A DNA stretch of 64,000 nt from Paracoccaceae bacterium. Its GTDB lineage: Bacteria; Pseudomonadota; Alphaproteobacteria; Rhodobacterales; Rhodobacteraceae. Under the pieces are notes generated by a model. The model ran no database searches. It was given only the letters and a program-made list of their open reading frames with translations, and was not told where the DNA came from. Location: positions 62,001 through 126,000 of the forward strand of contig JAMWZC010000005.1 in NCBI GenBank assembly GCA_024304985.1, read 5' to 3'. A program made the translations under genes and the position numbers. Of this stretch, positions 25,246 to 36,895 are shown piece by piece. The stretch's first letter is position 1. The number at the start of each line of letters is the position of its first letter.

Positions 25246-26919
25246 TCAGGCGCTGAGGCGGCTGATGACGACGGTGACTTCGGGTTTCTTGCCGATCTCG
25301 TCCAGCGCGGTCTGGCGGACGATCTTTTTCAACTGCTGTTCCAGCTTGTCGTCATCGGCCAGCGTCACCTCGGAGGCGCGGTTGATGAACTGCTCCAGAT
25401 CGGCCTCCAGCACATCGACCAGCGGCGCGCGAGAGCGGCCTGTCTGGGCCAGCCCCATGATCTCGCACCACGGCTCTCCAAGGGGCTCGTTCTCGTCGTC
25501 AAGGATCAGCGTGACGGTGACATGCCCGTTCAGCGCCATGCGGATACGGTCGCGCACGACACCATCAAGCGCGCCGACCTGTGCGGTGCCGTCCAGATAG
25601 GTGCGGCCCGTTTCCACATAGCCGGCCACGGCGGGTTCATTGCCGCCAAGGTTCACGATCATGCCATTGGCGGCGAGGATCGACTGGAAGCGGTTGCCCT
25701 TGGCGATCTTGACCATCTCGCGCAGGTGGCGGTGTTCGCCATGCATCGGGATCACGACCTGCGGCTTCACCAGTTTTTGCATGTATTCGATATCAGGCCG
25801 GTTCGCATGGCCCGAGACATGGTATTTGCCGTTGCTGTCATCGACCACATCCACGCCCATTTCGCTGAACTGGTTGATGATGCGGATGACGCCTTTTTCG
25901 TTGCCGGGAATGGTCTTGGAGGAGAAGAGGAACAGATCCCCCTCTTTCAGCACCACGCCCTGATATTTGCCATTGGCCAGCTGCGCACTGGCGGCACGGC
26001 GTTCGCCCTGGCTGCCGGTGACGATCAGCATGACATTGTCACGCGGCATCATCATCGCATCTTCGGGGCTGACCACCTTGGGAAAGGAGGTCAGAACACC
26101 GGTTTCGATCGACGCCTCGATCATCCGGCGCATGGCGCGGCCCATCAGGCAGATCGAACGGCCCGCCGCCTCGCCCGCGTCGGCCAGCGTTTTCACGCGG
26201 GCCACGTTGCTGGCAAAGGTTGTGGCCACGACCAGCCCCTTCTGCGCGGCGATCAGTTCGACAATTGCCGGGCCGAGGGTGGATTCCGAACGCCCCTCAT
26301 GCGCGTTGAACACGTTGGTGCTGTCGCAGATCAGCGCCTTGACACCGCCTTGCGCCACTTCGGCCCAGAGATCGGGATCGAAGGGTTCGCCCACCAGCGG
26401 GTTGTGGTCGATCTTGAAATCACCCGTATGGATCACCCGGCCTTCGGGCGTGTCGATCACAAGAGACGAGCTTTCAGGGATCGAGTGGGAAATCGGGAGG
26501 AAGCCCACGGTGAAAGGCCCCGCTTCAACGGTTTGGGGCCATTTCGAAACGGTTTTGACGACCTTGTCGGAATAGCCGTATTCCGCCAGTTTGCCGCGCG
26601 CGATGTTCGAGGTGAAGGCGCGGGCATAGACCGCTGGCTGGCCCAGCCGTTCGAACAGATGGCCGATGGCACCGACGTGATCCTCATGGGCGTGGGTGAT
26701 GAACACCGCCTCGATCTGGGTCTTGCGCTCTTCCAGCCATGCGATGTCGGGCAGGATCAGGTCCACCCCCGGCGTGCCGTCCATATCGGGAAAGGCCACG
26801 CCCACGTCCACGACGATCAGGCGTTCCTTGTCCTTGGGGCCATATCCGTAGACATAGCAATTCATACCGATCTCCCCGGCGCCGCCGAGGGGAAGGTAGA
26901 TCAATCTGTTGCTGCTCAT
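25246..26919 (-). CDS. rnj: Ribonuclease J
   Basis: A 557-residue metallo-beta-lactamase/beta-CASP nuclease with 5'-3' exo- and endonuclease activity in RNA processing. The metal-binding motif HAHEDHVGA is near residue 74; further motifs are GDFKIDHNP, TGSQGE and the beta-CASP SGHANRPD/PMHGEHRHL segment. The opening LPLGGAGEIGMNCYVYGYG is typical. Its start overlaps the coaX stop (ATGA). Most alphaproteobacteria carry one RNase J. Confidence 0.96.
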   Translation of the reverse strand: MSSNRLIYLPLGGAGEIGMNCYVYGYGPKDKERLIVVDVGVAFPDMDGTPGVDLILPDIAWLEERKTQIEAVFITHAHEDHVGAIGHLFERLGQPAVYARAFTSNIARGKLAEYGYSDKVVKTVSKWPQTVEAGPFTVGFLPISHSIPESSSLVIDTPEGRVIHTGDFKIDHNPLVGEPFDPDLWAEVAQGGVKALICDSTNVFNAHEGRSESTLGPAIVELIAAQKGLVVATTFASNVARVKTLADAGEAAGRSICLMGRAMRRMIEASIETGVLTSFPKVVSPEDAMMMPRDNVMLIVTGSQGERRAASAQLANGKYQGVVLKEGDLFLFSSKTIPGNEKGVIRIINQFSEMGVDVVDDSNGKYHVSGHANRPDIEYMQKLVKPQVVIPMHGEHRHLREMVKIAKGNRFQSILAANGMIVNLGGNEPAVAGYVETGRTYLDGTAQVGALDGVVRDRIRMALNGHVTVTLILDDENEPLGEPWCEIMGLAQTGRSRAPLVDVLEADLEQFINRASEVTLADDDKLEQQLKKIVRQTALDEIGKKPEVTVVISRLSA

Positions 26920-27695
26920 ATGTTGCCTTGGTCCTTGTTATATTGGTGAATGACCGTCAGGCCATGAATGGTCAGGTCGTCTTCGATCCTGTCGAACAGC
27001 ACTTCCGAGGCGCCGAACAACGCGGCCAGCCCCCCTGTGCCAATTACGCGCATGTCGCGGTCGCGTTCCGCCTTGATCCTTGTGCAGATTTCCTTGACGA
27101 GGCCGACATAGCCCCAGAAAATCCCGGCCTGCATACAGGCCACGGTATTGGTGCCGATCACGCCCTGCGGCTTGGTGATGTCCACATGCGGCAGGGCGGC
27201 GGCGGCCATGTGCAGCGCTTCCAGCGACAGGTTCACACCCGGCGCGATCACACCGCCGACATAGGCCCCGTCATCATCGACCACGTCAAAGGTCGTCGCG
27301 GTGCCGAAATCGACCACGATCAGATTGCCGCCATGCCGGTCATAGGCCCCGGCCGAGTTGACCAGACGGTCCGGCCCCACGGTCGTGCCCTGATCCACGC
27401 GCGGGGCGCGCGGCAGCAGGCATTCCGGCTTGCCCACCACCAGCGGGCGGCAATTGAAATAGCGATCCGCCAGAACCCGCAGGTTGAACACCACGCGCGG
27501 CACGGTCGAGGAGATGATGACCGTGTCGATATCCATCGGGATCTTGTGATGGTTCAACAGCGCGCTGAGCCAGACGTAATATTGATCCGCCGTCCGCTGA
27601 TGCTCGGTCGAGGTGCGGAGCGTGCAGAGGAACCGCTCGCCATCCCAGATCGCGAAAACAGTATTGGTATTGCCACAGTCGATGGCCAGAAGCAT
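26916..27695 (-). CDS. coaX: Type III pantothenate kinase
   Basis: A 259-residue enzyme phosphorylating pantothenate in the first step of coenzyme A synthesis. Diagnostic elements are the N-terminal phosphate loop MLLAIDCGNTNTVFAIWDGE, the GPDRLVN motif, VVDFGTATTFDVV and GGVIAPGV. It lies 11 bases after birA in the same direction and overlaps rnj, an arrangement also typical for birA-coaX pairs. Confidence 0.97.
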   Translation of the reverse strand: MLLAIDCGNTNTVFAIWDGERFLCTLRTSTEHQRTADQYYVWLSALLNHHKIPMDIDTVIISSTVPRVVFNLRVLADRYFNCRPLVVGKPECLLPRAPRVDQGTTVGPDRLVNSAGAYDRHGGNLIVVDFGTATTFDVVDDDGAYVGGVIAPGVNLSLEALHMAAAALPHVDITKPQGVIGTNTVACMQAGIFWGYVGLVKEICTRIKAERDRDMRVIGTGGLAALFGASEVLFDRIEDDLTIHGLTVIHQYNKDQGNI

Positions 27696-27706
27696 GGCAG
27701 CGATCC

Positions 27707-28468
27707 TTAGAAGAAGACGTCAGCCGCAGCGATGCGGCGCGGGCCTTGCGGCGTTGATAGGACAAGTTGGCCCTGCTCGTCCACCGTGTCGAACCGTCCG
27801 GTCACCTCTTCGGCGGGCAGGCGCGCGGTGATCTGCTGGCCCAGACGCGCGGCGCGGTCAAGCCAGGCGGTGCGGATCGGGGCAAAGCCATAGGCGGCGA
27901 ACTGCGCTTCATAGCGGGCATAGGCGGGGGCGAGAAGATCGAGGAACTCTTCTGGGCTGACGGCAGCGCCTGTCTCGGACAGAAGCGACACGGGCCGCAC
28001 CGCCCCCTGCTCGACCTGCCCGGCGTCTGGGGCCTGCGCCAGATTGACGCCGATCCCGATGGACAGCGCATCGCCGCGCGGGCCGATGGTTTCCAGCAGC
28101 ATCCCCGCCACCTTGCCACCGTTCAGCAGCACGTCATTGGGCCATTTCAGTGCGAAGCTGCCGGGGCGTCCGGTGGCGGCGGCAAAGGCATCGTAAAGCG
28201 CAAGGGAGGCGACGAAGGACCGCAGCGCCGCCGTGGCGGGCTGCAACGGGCCGGGCAGCACGAAGGTTGCCGCGAAATTCCCCGCCGGATGCCGCCAGTC
28301 CCTGCCCCGCCGCCCGCGTGCGGCCGTCTGATGCAGGGCGAGGATCCATGTCGGACCGCGCAGGGTATCGAAGCGGCGCGCGGCCTCGTTCAGGGTGCTG
28401 TCCACCTCGGCCAGCACGATGCGGGCCGTGCCTTGCGGCCAGCCCGCAGACGTCGCTTCAGTTGACAA
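27707..28468 (-). CDS. birA: Biotin--[acetyl-CoA-carboxylase] ligase
   Basis: A 253-residue monofunctional biotin protein ligase without the N-terminal DNA-binding domain of E. coli BirA, so it should not act as a repressor. The biotinyl-AMP loop is [28 protein letters not shown] is the catalytic KWPND signature with the conserved Lys. It overlaps the 3' end of nuoN by 11 bases. A birA homologue directly after nuoN is known from the Paracoccus nuo (nqo) cluster. Its substrates would include the carboxylase subunit encoded at 48997-50940. Confidence 0.96.
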   Translation of the reverse strand: MSTEATSAGWPQGTARIVLAEVDSTLNEAARRFDTLRGPTWILALHQTAARGRRGRDWRHPAGNFAATFVLPGPLQPATAALRSFVASLALYDAFAAATGRPGSFALKWPNDVLLNGGKVAGMLLETIGPRGDALSIGIGVNLAQAPDAGQVEQGAVRPVSLLSETGAAVSPEEFLDLLAPAYARYEAQFAAYGFAPIRTAWLDRAARLGQQITARLPAEEVTGRFDTVDEQGQLVLSTPQGPRRIAAADVFF

Positions 28469-29897
28469 GCGTGGCTGCCGCGGCGGCTGCCGCGCCCTCG
28501 ATCCCGAACAGGTTCACGACACCGAAAAGCATCGCACCGGCCGAGGCCATCAGCATGACCCAGAGCACCGGGGACTTGCCGCCGTCCAGTTCCTCGCCCT
28601 CGTCGCCGAAATACATGTAGTAAACGATGCGCAGGTAGTAGAAGGCGCCGATCACCGAGGCGATCACACCGGCGATGGCCAGCCATGCCAGACCCGCATC
28701 ATAGGCAGCGCGCAGCACATAGAACTTGCCGAAGAAGCCCACCAACGGCGGCACGCCGGCGAGGCTGAACAGCAGGATCAGCATGGCCAGCGCCCGGCCC
28801 GGTTCCCGCTTGGCATACATGTTCAGCGCCGCGATATCGGTGACGGGCTGGCCGTCCTTTTCCATCGACAGGATGAAGGCGAAGGTGCCCACGTTCATGG
28901 TGACATAGATCGCCATATAGACCAGCATCGCCTGCACGCCGAACACGGTGCCCGCCGCCAGACCCATCAGCGCATAGCCCATATGGGCGATGGACGAGAA
29001 GGCCATCAGACGCTTGATGTTGCGCTGACCGATGGCCGCGATCGAGCCGAGGAACATCGACAGCAGCGCCAGCAGCGCCAGAATCTGCTGCCAATCCGCC
29101 GTGGCACCGCCAAAGGCGTCATGCAGCACGCGGGCAAACAGCGCCATCGCCGCCATCTTGGGCGCGGTGGCGAAGAAGGCGGTGACCGGCGTGGGCGAGC
29201 CTTCATAGACGTCGGGCGTCCACATGTGGAACGGCACGGCCGAAATCTTGAACGCAAGGCCGGAGATCACGAAAACAAGTCCGAACAGCAGACCCAGCGA
29301 CATGTCGCCAGATCCAGCCGCCGCGATGATGCCCGAGAACAGCGTGGTTCCGGCATAGCCATAGACCAGCGACGCGCCATAGAGCAGCAGACCCGAGGAG
29401 AGCGCGCCGAGGATGAAGTATTTCAGACCCGCCTCAGTCGATTTCAGGCTGTCCCGGCGCAGCGAGGCGATGACATAAAGCGCCAGCGATTGCAGTTCCA
29501 ACCCCATGTATAGCGCCATCAGGTCGCCCGCGCTGACCATCATCATCATGCCGACGACACTGAGCGAGACCAGAATGGGATATTCGAACCGCAGCAGACC
29601 GCGCCGCTCCATATACTCCTGGCTCATCAGCAGCACGGCGGCGGCAGAGAGCAGGATCGTCACCTTGGCAAAGCGCGCAAAGGCATCGTCATGGAACATG
29701 CCGTTGAAGGCGACGTTGTTGCCCTCACCGCTCAGACCGATCCATGCGGCCAGAAGCGCGAAGACGGCAGCGGTCACCCATGTCAGCAGGGGTGCGACCT
29801 TGTCCTTGGTGGTATAGACCCCGAACAGCAACGCCAGCATCGCAAAGACCGACAGCAGGATTTCCGGCAGGATAATGGTCAGATCAGCCTGGATCAT
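28458..29897 (-). CDS. nuoN: NADH-quinone oxidoreductase subunit N
   Basis: A 479-residue antiporter-like proton-pumping subunit of the complex I membrane arm, with about 14 membrane helices. [19 protein letters not shown] and [19 protein letters not shown] carry the conserved helix-break lysines and the antiporter signature. It is the last Nuo subunit gene, 15 bases after nuoM. Confidence 0.97.
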   Translation of the reverse strand: MIQADLTIILPEILLSVFAMLALLFGVYTTKDKVAPLLTWVTAAVFALLAAWIGLSGEGNNVAFNGMFHDDAFARFAKVTILLSAAAVLLMSQEYMERRGLLRFEYPILVSLSVVGMMMMVSAGDLMALYMGLELQSLALYVIASLRRDSLKSTEAGLKYFILGALSSGLLLYGASLVYGYAGTTLFSGIIAAAGSGDMSLGLLFGLVFVISGLAFKISAVPFHMWTPDVYEGSPTPVTAFFATAPKMAAMALFARVLHDAFGGATADWQQILALLALLSMFLGSIAAIGQRNIKRLMAFSSIAHMGYALMGLAAGTVFGVQAMLVYMAIYVTMNVGTFAFILSMEKDGQPVTDIAALNMYAKREPGRALAMLILLFSLAGVPPLVGFFGKFYVLRAAYDAGLAWLAIAGVIASVIGAFYYLRIVYYMYFGDEGEELDGGKSPVLWVMLMASAGAMLFGVVNLFGIEGAAAAAAATLVN

Positions 29898-29912
29898 CTC
29901 TCAGCGCTCCGT

Positions 29913-31454
29913 TCAGTTCTGGGCCAGCATGCGGAGGGTCGTCCCCTCGGCACGGGCAAGGTCATAATCGGCAATCAACGCCTCGACCGAGGGGCCGATG
30001 ATATCGGTCACCAAGGCAGGGTAGACGCCCAAGAGCAGGGTCATCACCACAAGCGGGGCGAAGATCGCCTTTTCGCGGCGGGTCATGTCGGTGATCGATC
30101 GCAGGCTTTCCTTGATCAGGTCGCCCAGCACCACCTTGCGATAGAGCCAGAGCGCATAGGCCGCCGACAGGATCACACCGGAACAGGCCACCAAAGCCAC
30201 CCATGTGTTGACCTGGAAAATCCCCATCAGCGTCAGGAATTCACCCACGAACCCAGAGGTGCCCGGCAGGCCGACATTGGCCATGGTGAAGAACATGAAG
30301 ATCAGCGCATAGGCGGGCATCCGGTTCACGAGGCCGCCATAGGCGTCGATCTCGCGCGTGTGCATCCGGTCATAGATGACGCCGACGCACAGGAAGAGCG
30401 CACCCGAGATGAAGCCGTGGCTGATCATCTGGAAGATCGCGCCGTCGATGCCCTGCTGGTTGGCGGCGAAAATGCCCATGGTCACGTAACCCATATGCGC
30501 GACCGAGGAATAGGCGATCAGCTTCTTCATGTCCTCCTGCACCAGCGCGACAAGGCTGGTGTAGACGATGGCGATGGCCGACATCCACAGCACCAGGGGT
30601 GTCAGAACATCCGCGCCCACGGGGAACATCGGCAAGGAAAAGCGCAGGAAGCCATAGCCGCCCATCTTCAGCAGGATCGCGGCCAGCACGACCGACCCAG
30701 CGGTCGGTGCCTGCACGTGGGCATCAGGCAGCCAGGTATGGACCGGCCACATCGGCATCTTGACCGCGAAACTGGCGAAGAAGGCCAGGAACAGCAGGGT
30801 CTGCAAGCCGCCGACGATCTGGATCCCCAGCAGGCTGAAGGTTTCAGAGCCGAAGTCATGGCGCATCAGCGTGGGAATATCGGTGGTGCCCGCATCGGAA
30901 TACATCGCCACCATCGCCACCAGCATCAGCACCGAACCAAGGAAGGTGTAGAGGAAGAACTTGAAGCTGGCATAGATGCGCGCCTTGCCGCCCCAGATGC
31001 CGATGATCAGGAACATCGGGATCAGTCCCGCCTCGAAGAACAGATAGAACAGCACCAGATCCAGCGCCATGAACACGCCCAGCATCAGCGTTTCCAGAAG
31101 CAGGAAGGCGACCATGTATTCCTTGACGCGGGTGTTCACATCCCATGACGCGGCAATGACCAGCGGCATCATGAAGGTGGTCAGCATGACGAACAGGATG
31201 CTGATCCCGTCCACGCCCATCTTGTAGGTCAGGCCCATGATCCATGTCCGTTCTTCCAGAAACTGGAAGCCGGTATTGGACGGGTCGAATTGCAGCAGGA
31301 TGAACAGAGACACAAGGAAGGTGACACTTGTCGCGATCAGCGCCAGCCATTTGGCATTGCGATTGGCCGCCGCATCGGACCCGCGCAGGAACACGATCAG
31401 GATCAGGGCCGCCAGCGCCGGAATGAAGGTGACGATGGAAAGAAGGTTATCCAT
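29913..31454 (-). CDS. nuoM: NADH-quinone oxidoreductase subunit M
   Basis: A 513-residue antiporter-like membrane-arm subunit. Characteristic segments are [20 protein letters not shown], the [17 protein letters not shown] motif and [19 protein letters not shown], carrying the conserved Glu/Lys residues of the proton path. ATG 31454 overlaps the nuoL stop as TAATG, which fixes the start. Confidence 0.97.
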   Translation of the reverse strand: MDNLLSIVTFIPALAALILIVFLRGSDAAANRNAKWLALIATSVTFLVSLFILLQFDPSNTGFQFLEERTWIMGLTYKMGVDGISILFVMLTTFMMPLVIAASWDVNTRVKEYMVAFLLLETLMLGVFMALDLVLFYLFFEAGLIPMFLIIGIWGGKARIYASFKFFLYTFLGSVLMLVAMVAMYSDAGTTDIPTLMRHDFGSETFSLLGIQIVGGLQTLLFLAFFASFAVKMPMWPVHTWLPDAHVQAPTAGSVVLAAILLKMGGYGFLRFSLPMFPVGADVLTPLVLWMSAIAIVYTSLVALVQEDMKKLIAYSSVAHMGYVTMGIFAANQQGIDGAIFQMISHGFISGALFLCVGVIYDRMHTREIDAYGGLVNRMPAYALIFMFFTMANVGLPGTSGFVGEFLTLMGIFQVNTWVALVACSGVILSAAYALWLYRKVVLGDLIKESLRSITDMTRREKAIFAPLVVMTLLLGVYPALVTDIIGPSVEALIADYDLARAEGTTLRMLAQN

Positions 31455-33559
31455 TATTCCGCCCCTCCGGTGAGCGTCATCCATGTGATCAGGATCACGA
31501 TCCCGATTACCATCGCGAAGGCATAGGTGAAGATGTAGCCCGACTGTGCGCGGCCTGCGAAACGGGTCAGCATCGGGATCACGCCCATCGCCACACCGTT
31601 GATCGAGCCGTCGATGATGTCGCCATCGCCGCGCTTCCAGAAGATGCCGCCGATCCAGCGCGCCGGGCGCACGAAGATGGCGTCATAGATTTCGTCGAAA
31701 TACCATTTGTTGAGCAGGAAGAGGTAAAGCGGGCGCTGCACCTCGGCCAGTTTGCGCGGCAGGGCCGGGTTCAGGATGTAGAACCAGTAAGCCGTCAGGA
31801 AGCCGATGATCATGACCACGAAGGGGCTGAATTTGACCCATTTCGGCACCTCATGGGCATCGTTCAGGACGGTATTGCCTTCGCGGTGGTGAATGGCCCC
31901 CTCGCCCGGTGCGCCGGTGAAGACATAGTGATGCTCACCCTCGGCCTTGGCGTCGCCCTCGGCATGATCGGCGTCTGCGGCGGCGGTGTCGTGATCGGCA
32001 CCTTCTTCCGCATGCGCCTCGGCTTCGGCATAGGGGACACCAAAGAATTTGGCGACCGTGTCGGTATGCCCGAAGAAGCTGTTATACCAGACCACGCCCG
32101 AGAAGATCGCCCCCAGCGCCAGAACGCCCAGCGGGATCAGCATGACCTTGGGGCTTTCATGGGCGTGTTCATGGGTATGCTTGTCGCCCCGCGCCTCGCC
32201 ATAGAAGGTCAGGAACATCAGACGCCAGCTGTAGAAACTGGTGAAGAGCGCCGCGATGACCAGCATCCAGTAGGCATAGCCGCCCGCCGTGGCGGCATAG
32301 GCGCTTTCGACCACCGCGTCCTTGGAGAAGAAGCCGGCAAAACCGATATAGGTCAGCGGGATACCCACGCCGGTGATGGCCAGCGTGCCGATCATCATCG
32401 CCCAGAAGGTATAGGGGATCTTCTTGCGCAGACCGCCATAGTTCCGCATGTCCTGTTCGTGATGCATCGCGTGGATCACGGAGCCTGCGCCAAGGAACAG
32501 CATGGCCTTGAAGAAGGCGTGTGTGAACAGGTGGAACATCGCCACGGAATAGACGCCCACGCCAGCGGCCACGAACATATAGCCCAGCTGCGAGCAGGTC
32601 GAATAGGCGATCACGCGCTTGATGTCGTTCTGCACCAGACCCACGGTCGCGGCGAAGAACGCGGTCGTCGCGCCGATGAAGGTCACGAACATCATCGCCT
32701 CGGGCGCGTATTCCATGATGGGCGACATGCGGCAGACAAGGAACACGCCTGCGGTGACCATCGTCGCGGCATGGATCAGCGCCGATACCGGGGTCGGACC
32801 TTCCATCGCGTCGGGCAGCCACGTGTGCAGGAAAAGCTGCGCCGATTTGCCCATCGCGCCGACAAACAGCAGGAAGGCGATCAGGTTGGCCGCATTCCAC
32901 TCGGTCCAGAGAAACGCGATCTGCGTTTCGGCCAGTTGCGGGCCCATGGTGAAGATGTCGTCGAAGCGGATCGAATCCGTCAGGTAGAACAGCGCGAAGA
33001 TGCCCAGCAGGAAGCCGAAGTCACCCACGCGGTTGACCACGAAGGCCTTGATCGCGGCCGCATTGGCCGAAGGCTTGCGGTAATAGAAACCGATCAGCAG
33101 ATAAGAGGCGACGCCCACGCCTTCCCAGCCGAAGAACATCTGCAGCAGGTTGTCCGCCGTCACCAGCATCAGCATCGCGAAGGTGAAGAAGGACAGGTAG
33201 GCAAAGAAGCGCGGCTTGTAGCTTTCGCCCTCTTTCCACTGGGGATCGTGGGCCATGTAGCCGAAGGAATACAGATGCACGAGGGCCGAGACCGTGGTGA
33301 TCACGATCAGCATGATCGCGGTCAGACGGTCCAGACGGATCGCCCAGTCGGTGCTGAGGCTGCCGGATTCCACCCAGCGCAGGATCTCGACCTGCTGGGT
33401 GACGCCGTCGAAGGTCAGGAACACGATCCAGGACAGGATCGCCGCCAGAAACAGCAGGCCCGTGGTCACCCACATCGCGGCGGTTTCACCGATGATGCGC
33501 CAGCCAAAACCCGCGATCAGGGCCCCGATCAGGGGCGCGAACAGAATGATCGTTGCCAT
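31454..33559 (-). CDS. nuoL: NADH-quinone oxidoreductase subunit L
   Basis: A 701-residue, largest antiporter-like subunit, with the distal lateral helix. [39 protein letters not shown] and [19 protein letters not shown] are diagnostic. Between about residues 505 and 565 there is an inserted hydrophilic stretch rich in His, Asp, Glu and Ala, ahead of the lateral helix region; E. coli NuoL (about 613 residues) is shorter here. Confidence 0.97.
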   Translation of the reverse strand: MATIILFAPLIGALIAGFGWRIIGETAAMWVTTGLLFLAAILSWIVFLTFDGVTQQVEILRWVESGSLSTDWAIRLDRLTAIMLIVITTVSALVHLYSFGYMAHDPQWKEGESYKPRFFAYLSFFTFAMLMLVTADNLLQMFFGWEGVGVASYLLIGFYYRKPSANAAAIKAFVVNRVGDFGFLLGIFALFYLTDSIRFDDIFTMGPQLAETQIAFLWTEWNAANLIAFLLFVGAMGKSAQLFLHTWLPDAMEGPTPVSALIHAATMVTAGVFLVCRMSPIMEYAPEAMMFVTFIGATTAFFAATVGLVQNDIKRVIAYSTCSQLGYMFVAAGVGVYSVAMFHLFTHAFFKAMLFLGAGSVIHAMHHEQDMRNYGGLRKKIPYTFWAMMIGTLAITGVGIPLTYIGFAGFFSKDAVVESAYAATAGGYAYWMLVIAALFTSFYSWRLMFLTFYGEARGDKHTHEHAHESPKVMLIPLGVLALGAIFSGVVWYNSFFGHTDTVAKFFGVPYAEAEAHAEEGADHDTAAADADHAEGDAKAEGEHHYVFTGAPGEGAIHHREGNTVLNDAHEVPKWVKFSPFVVMIIGFLTAYWFYILNPALPRKLAEVQRPLYLFLLNKWYFDEIYDAIFVRPARWIGGIFWKRGDGDIIDGSINGVAMGVIPMLTRFAGRAQSGYIFTYAFAMVIGIVILITWMTLTGGAE

Positions 33560-33563
33560 GGTA

Positions 33564-33869
33564 TCAGCCCTTCATCACATTGACATCTTCCACCGCGATG
33601 GTGCCGCGGTTACGGAAGAAACAGACAAGGATCGCAAGGCCGATCGCCGCCTCGGCGGCCGCCACGGTCAGCACGAAGAGCGTAAAGACCTGCCCCACCA
33701 GATCGCCCAGGAAAGACGAGAAGGCGACGAGGTTGATGTTCACCGACAGCAGGATCAGCTCGATCGACATCAGCAGGATGATCACGTTCTTCCTGTTCAG
33801 GAAGAGACCAAAGATCCCTATGACGAACAGCGCCGCCGCCACCGTCAGGTAATGTTCCAAGCCAATCAT
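33564..33869 (-). CDS. nuoK: NADH-quinone oxidoreductase subunit K
   Basis: A 101-residue, three-helix subunit of the membrane arm. [19 protein letters not shown] carries the conserved membrane glutamate, and [18 protein letters not shown] the second. The start at ATG 33869 ([10 protein letters not shown]) gives the exact family length. It ends four bases before nuoL. The upstream 81 bases to nuoJ contain a 6-bp GCCGGG/CCCGGC hairpin and no gene. Confidence 0.97.
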   Translation of the reverse strand: MIGLEHYLTVAAALFVIGIFGLFLNRKNVIILLMSIELILLSVNINLVAFSSFLGDLVGQVFTLFVLTVAAAEAAIGLAILVCFFRNRGTIAVEDVNVMKG

Positions 33870-33950
33870 GTCGTCCCTCGGTTCTTCATGTGGCCGGGCC
33901 TTGCACCCGGCATGTATCATTTGCCCTGAACGGGCGGTCGTGACCGGGCC

Positions 33951-34559
33951 TTAGAGGCCCTGCCCCGGTTTCACGTCCTTGAGTTCCATCGCCTTGGCCG
34001 GATCGCGCCACATCTGCGCCAGCACGTTCTGGCGCTTGATGTCCTTGCGATGACGCAGGGTCAGAACGATGGCGCCGATCATGGCGACCAGCAGGATCAG
34101 ACCCGACAGCTGGAACAGCAGGAAATACTTGTCATAGAGCAGCAGACCCAGTGCGGCGGTATTGGTGATATCCGTCGGGATCACCGCATCGCGGGCGGCC
34201 ACCGCGCCCTCGGACGTGGTCCAGACGCCGAAGGCCAGCGACAACTGCATCAGCAGCACGATGCCGATCAGCAGCGCCAGCGGCATATAACGCGCCATTT
34301 CCGCCTTGAGCTGCGCGAAATCCACATCCAGCATCATCACCACAAACAGGAACAGCACCGCGACCGCGCCGACATAGACGATCACCAGAAGCATCGCCAC
34401 GAATTCAGCGCCCAGAAGGACGAACAGCCCCGCCGCCGACAGGAAGGTCAGGATCAGCCAGAGCACCGAATGCACCGGGTTGCGGCTGATCACGGTGAAC
34501 AGCCCACCCGCCAGCACGCACAGCGCGAACAGATAGAAGGCAAAGGCGATCATGGTCAT
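33951..34559 (-). CDS. nuoJ: NADH-quinone oxidoreductase subunit J
   Basis: A 202-residue, five-helix membrane-arm subunit. [20 protein letters not shown] and [20 protein letters not shown] are the signature helices, including the pi-bulge helix. The start overlaps the stop of the CMD-family gene (ATGA at 34556-34559). Confidence 0.97.
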   Translation of the reverse strand: MTMIAFAFYLFALCVLAGGLFTVISRNPVHSVLWLILTFLSAAGLFVLLGAEFVAMLLVIVYVGAVAVLFLFVVMMLDVDFAQLKAEMARYMPLALLIGIVLLMQLSLAFGVWTTSEGAVAARDAVIPTDITNTAALGLLLYDKYFLLFQLSGLILLVAMIGAIVLTLRHRKDIKRQNVLAQMWRDPAKAMELKDVKPGQGL

Positions 34560-34963
34560 GACTTGTCATCCTCTGTCTCGTCCAGGACCTGCCGCGCCAG
34601 TTCCATCGCGCGGGTCATGGAGGGGATACCGGCAAACATCGACATCTGGGCGATGGTCTCGGCGATTTCATCCTTGGTGGCCCCGGCCTCGAGCGCGTGG
34701 CGCACGGTCTGGCGCAGGGCGGTTTCGCTTTGCGCGCCCTGCATCGTCAGACCGGCCAGCGTCAGCAGCAGCCGTGTCTTGGCATCCAGCCCGTCCTTGC
34801 TGATACCCTTGCCGAACCACATTTCCATGGCGTCCTTGGGCATCGTCGGCCACATCTTCTCGAACCCTTTGGGATCGAAGGAGGACATGGCCGGGTTGAA
34901 GGCTTTCACCATCTCCTGCGCCTGCTGCATCATCAGCTCGAGGGGAGTCTTTGCATCACTCAT
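34556..34963 (-). CDS. Carboxymuconolactone decarboxylase (CMD)-family protein within nuo operon
   Basis: 135 residues from ATG 34963. The CMD/AhpD fold region is [20 protein letters not shown] then [20 protein letters not shown], with [12 protein letters not shown] the family hallmark. No cysteine is present, so the CxxC peroxidase chemistry of AhpD is excluded. It is coupled by ATGA overlaps to both nuoI and nuoJ. An unidentified frame is known at this place in related nuo clusters; a role in complex I assembly or protection is inference. Confidence 0.85.
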   Translation of the reverse strand: MSDAKTPLELMMQQAQEMVKAFNPAMSSFDPKGFEKMWPTMPKDAMEMWFGKGISKDGLDAKTRLLLTLAGLTMQGAQSETALRQTVRHALEAGATKDEIAETIAQMSMFAGIPSMTRAMELARQVLDETEDDKS

Positions 34964-35454
34964 CTGTAGGGCGCATCCAGTTCGAGGTTGCGGGCAATCT
35001 CGGCTTCCCAGCGCTCGCCGTTCTCCAGCAGCTTGGTCTTGTCGTAGAAAAGCTCCTCGCGGGTTTCCGTCGCGAATTCGAAATTCGGCCCCTCGACGAT
35101 GGCATCCACCGGGCAGGCTTCCTGACAGAAGCCGCAATAGATGCATTTGGTCATGTCGATGTCATAACGCGTGGTGCGGCGGCTGCCATCCTCGCGCGGT
35201 TCGGCGTCTATGGTGATGGCCTGCGCGGGGCAGACGGCCTCGCACAGTTTGCAGGCGATGCAGCGTTCCTCGCCGTTGGGATAACGGCGCAGGGCGTGTT
35301 CACCCCGGAAACGCGGGGAGAGCGGGCCTTTTTCATGCGGATAATTCAGCGTCGCCTTGGGCGCGAAGAAGTATTTCAGCCCCAGCTTGAACCCTTTGGC
35401 AAAGTCCGACAGCAGGAAATAGCCCGCCGCGCGTCCGTAATCGATCTGACCCAT
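34960..35454 (-). CDS. nuoI: NADH-quinone oxidoreductase subunit I
   Basis: A 164-residue ferredoxin-like subunit holding clusters N6a and N6b. Two CxxCxxCxxxCP motifs are intact: [12 protein letters not shown] and [15 protein letters not shown] 35454 (MGQIDYGRA) lies one base after the nuoH stop; the frame extends 19 codons upstream but inside nuoH. Confidence 0.97.
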   Translation of the reverse strand: MGQIDYGRAAGYFLLSDFAKGFKLGLKYFFAPKATLNYPHEKGPLSPRFRGEHALRRYPNGEERCIACKLCEAVCPAQAITIDAEPREDGSRRTTRYDIDMTKCIYCGFCQEACPVDAIVEGPNFEFATETREELFYDKTKLLENGERWEAEIARNLELDAPYR

Positions 35455-35455
35455 A

Positions 35456-36493
35456 TCAGCCTCCAATCGCCCAGCGGGCATAGGCCCCGCCGAAGAGTTC
35501 GAATTTCGCAAGGAATGCCACGATCACCACCCAGGCCAGCGACATGGGCAGGAACACTTTCCAGCCGATCCGCATCAACTGGTCATAGCGGTAACGGGGC
35601 GTGATCGCCTTCACCATCGCGAAGAGGAAGAAGAAGAAGGCCATCTTGCCCACCATCCACAGCGGACCATCGGGCAGTCCGGGGATCGGGGACAGCCAGC
35701 CGCCGAAGAACAGCAGGCTCATCAGCGCGCACATCAGGAAGATCGCGATATATTCGCCCGCCATGAACAGCAGGAAGGGGGTCGAGGAATATTCCACCTG
35801 ATACCCCGCCACCAGTTCGGATTCCGCTTCCGGAAGGTCAAACGGGGGGCGGTTGGTTTCCGCCAGTGCCGAGATGAAGAACAGGAAGACCATCGGGAAA
35901 TGCGGCAGCCAATACCAGCTGAAGAAGCCGTAATCCCCATCCTGCGCGCGCACGATATCGCTGAAATTCAGCGAGCCGGTCGAGATGATGACGCCGATGA
36001 TGATCAGACCGATGCTGACCTCATAGGAAATCATCTGCGCGGCCGAGCGCAGCGAGCCAAGGAACGGGTATTTCGAGTTGGACGCCCAGCCCCCCATGAT
36101 GACGCCGTAAACCTCGAGAGAGGAGACGGCGAAAACATAGAGGATGGCCACGTTGATGTCCGACAGCACCCAGCCTTCGTTGAAGGGGATCACAGCCCAG
36201 GCGATCATCGCCAGCACAAAACTGGTCAGCGGCGCCAGCATGAACACGGTCTTGTCCGCACCCGCCGGGATCACCACCTCTTTGACCACATATTTCAGCG
36301 CATCGGCCACGGTTTGCAGAAGGCCGAACAGGCCCACCACATTGGGCCCGCGCCGCATCTGCACCGCGGCCCAGATCTTGCGGTCGCCGTAGACCAGAAA
36401 CAGCAGGCTGATCATCACGAAGGCCACGACTGCCAGCGATTGCGCCACCAGAAGAACTGCGATCCCCAGCGGGGTTGTATAGAAATCAGCCAT
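35456..36493 (-). CDS. nuoH: NADH-quinone oxidoreductase subunit H
   Basis: A 345-residue, eight-helix subunit forming the quinone-site base. [26 protein letters not shown], and [20 protein letters not shown] with the acidic quinone-loop residues are diagnostic. It begins six bases after the upstream lipoprotein gene. Confidence 0.97.
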   Translation of the reverse strand: MADFYTTPLGIAVLLVAQSLAVVAFVMISLLFLVYGDRKIWAAVQMRRGPNVVGLFGLLQTVADALKYVVKEVVIPAGADKTVFMLAPLTSFVLAMIAWAVIPFNEGWVLSDINVAILYVFAVSSLEVYGVIMGGWASNSKYPFLGSLRSAAQMISYEVSIGLIIIGVIISTGSLNFSDIVRAQDGDYGFFSWYWLPHFPMVFLFFISALAETNRPPFDLPEAESELVAGYQVEYSSTPFLLFMAGEYIAIFLMCALMSLLFFGGWLSPIPGLPDGPLWMVGKMAFFFFLFAMVKAITPRYRYDQLMRIGWKVFLPMSLAWVVIVAFLAKFELFGGAYARWAIGG

Positions 36494-36499
36494 TGGTCC

Positions 36500-36895
36500 T
36501 CACACCGTCGGTATTCCGTTTTCCGCGCATTGCGCCACAACGACTTCGGCGTCGATGGTCCGCAATCCGCGGGGCAGCTGAGCCGAGATGGTGTAAACCG
36601 CATCCCCGCGCCAAAGGCCACCCTGTTCCGTCACATTCGTCCGCAAATGCCGGGCAAAACCATAGTCCCGGATCAGCGCATATTGGGCCGCCGCACATTC
36701 GGCATAGGCACTCACATCGTCATTGTCGCGCGCCCCGCGCATCGCCACGCGGAAGCGGACCAGATCCCCGTCCAGAAGGCGCGTCTCGACCCCTTCATAG
36801 AGCGGCGCAAAACGGGCCACCTCGGGCGCAGCATCGCTGCACCCGGAGAGTGCGCCCGCAAGACCTGCGGCGGATATGATCGCCCGCACTCCCAT
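36500..36895 (-). CDS. Putative lipoprotein coupled to nuoG
   Basis: 131 residues from ATG 36895, which overlaps the nuoG stop as TGATG (GTG 36898 is an alternative). The N-terminal signal ends in lipobox ALSGC (Cys19). The mature part has two further cysteines (AECAAAQ and VAQCAEN), possibly a disulphide in the periplasm. I recognise no functional family. One of three lipoprotein genes lodged directly after large nuo subunits. Confidence 0.8.
   Translation of the reverse strand: MGVRAIISAAGLAGALSGCSDAAPEVARFAPLYEGVETRLLDGDLVRFRVAMRGARDNDDVSAYAECAAAQYALIRDYGFARHLRTNVTEQGGLWRGDAVYTISAQLPRGLRTIDAEVVVAQCAENGIPTV

Noticed and set aside
25231-26949. Long plus-strand open frame opposite rnj
   Set aside because: RNase J motifs are intact on the minus strand; the opposite frame is a composition artefact.
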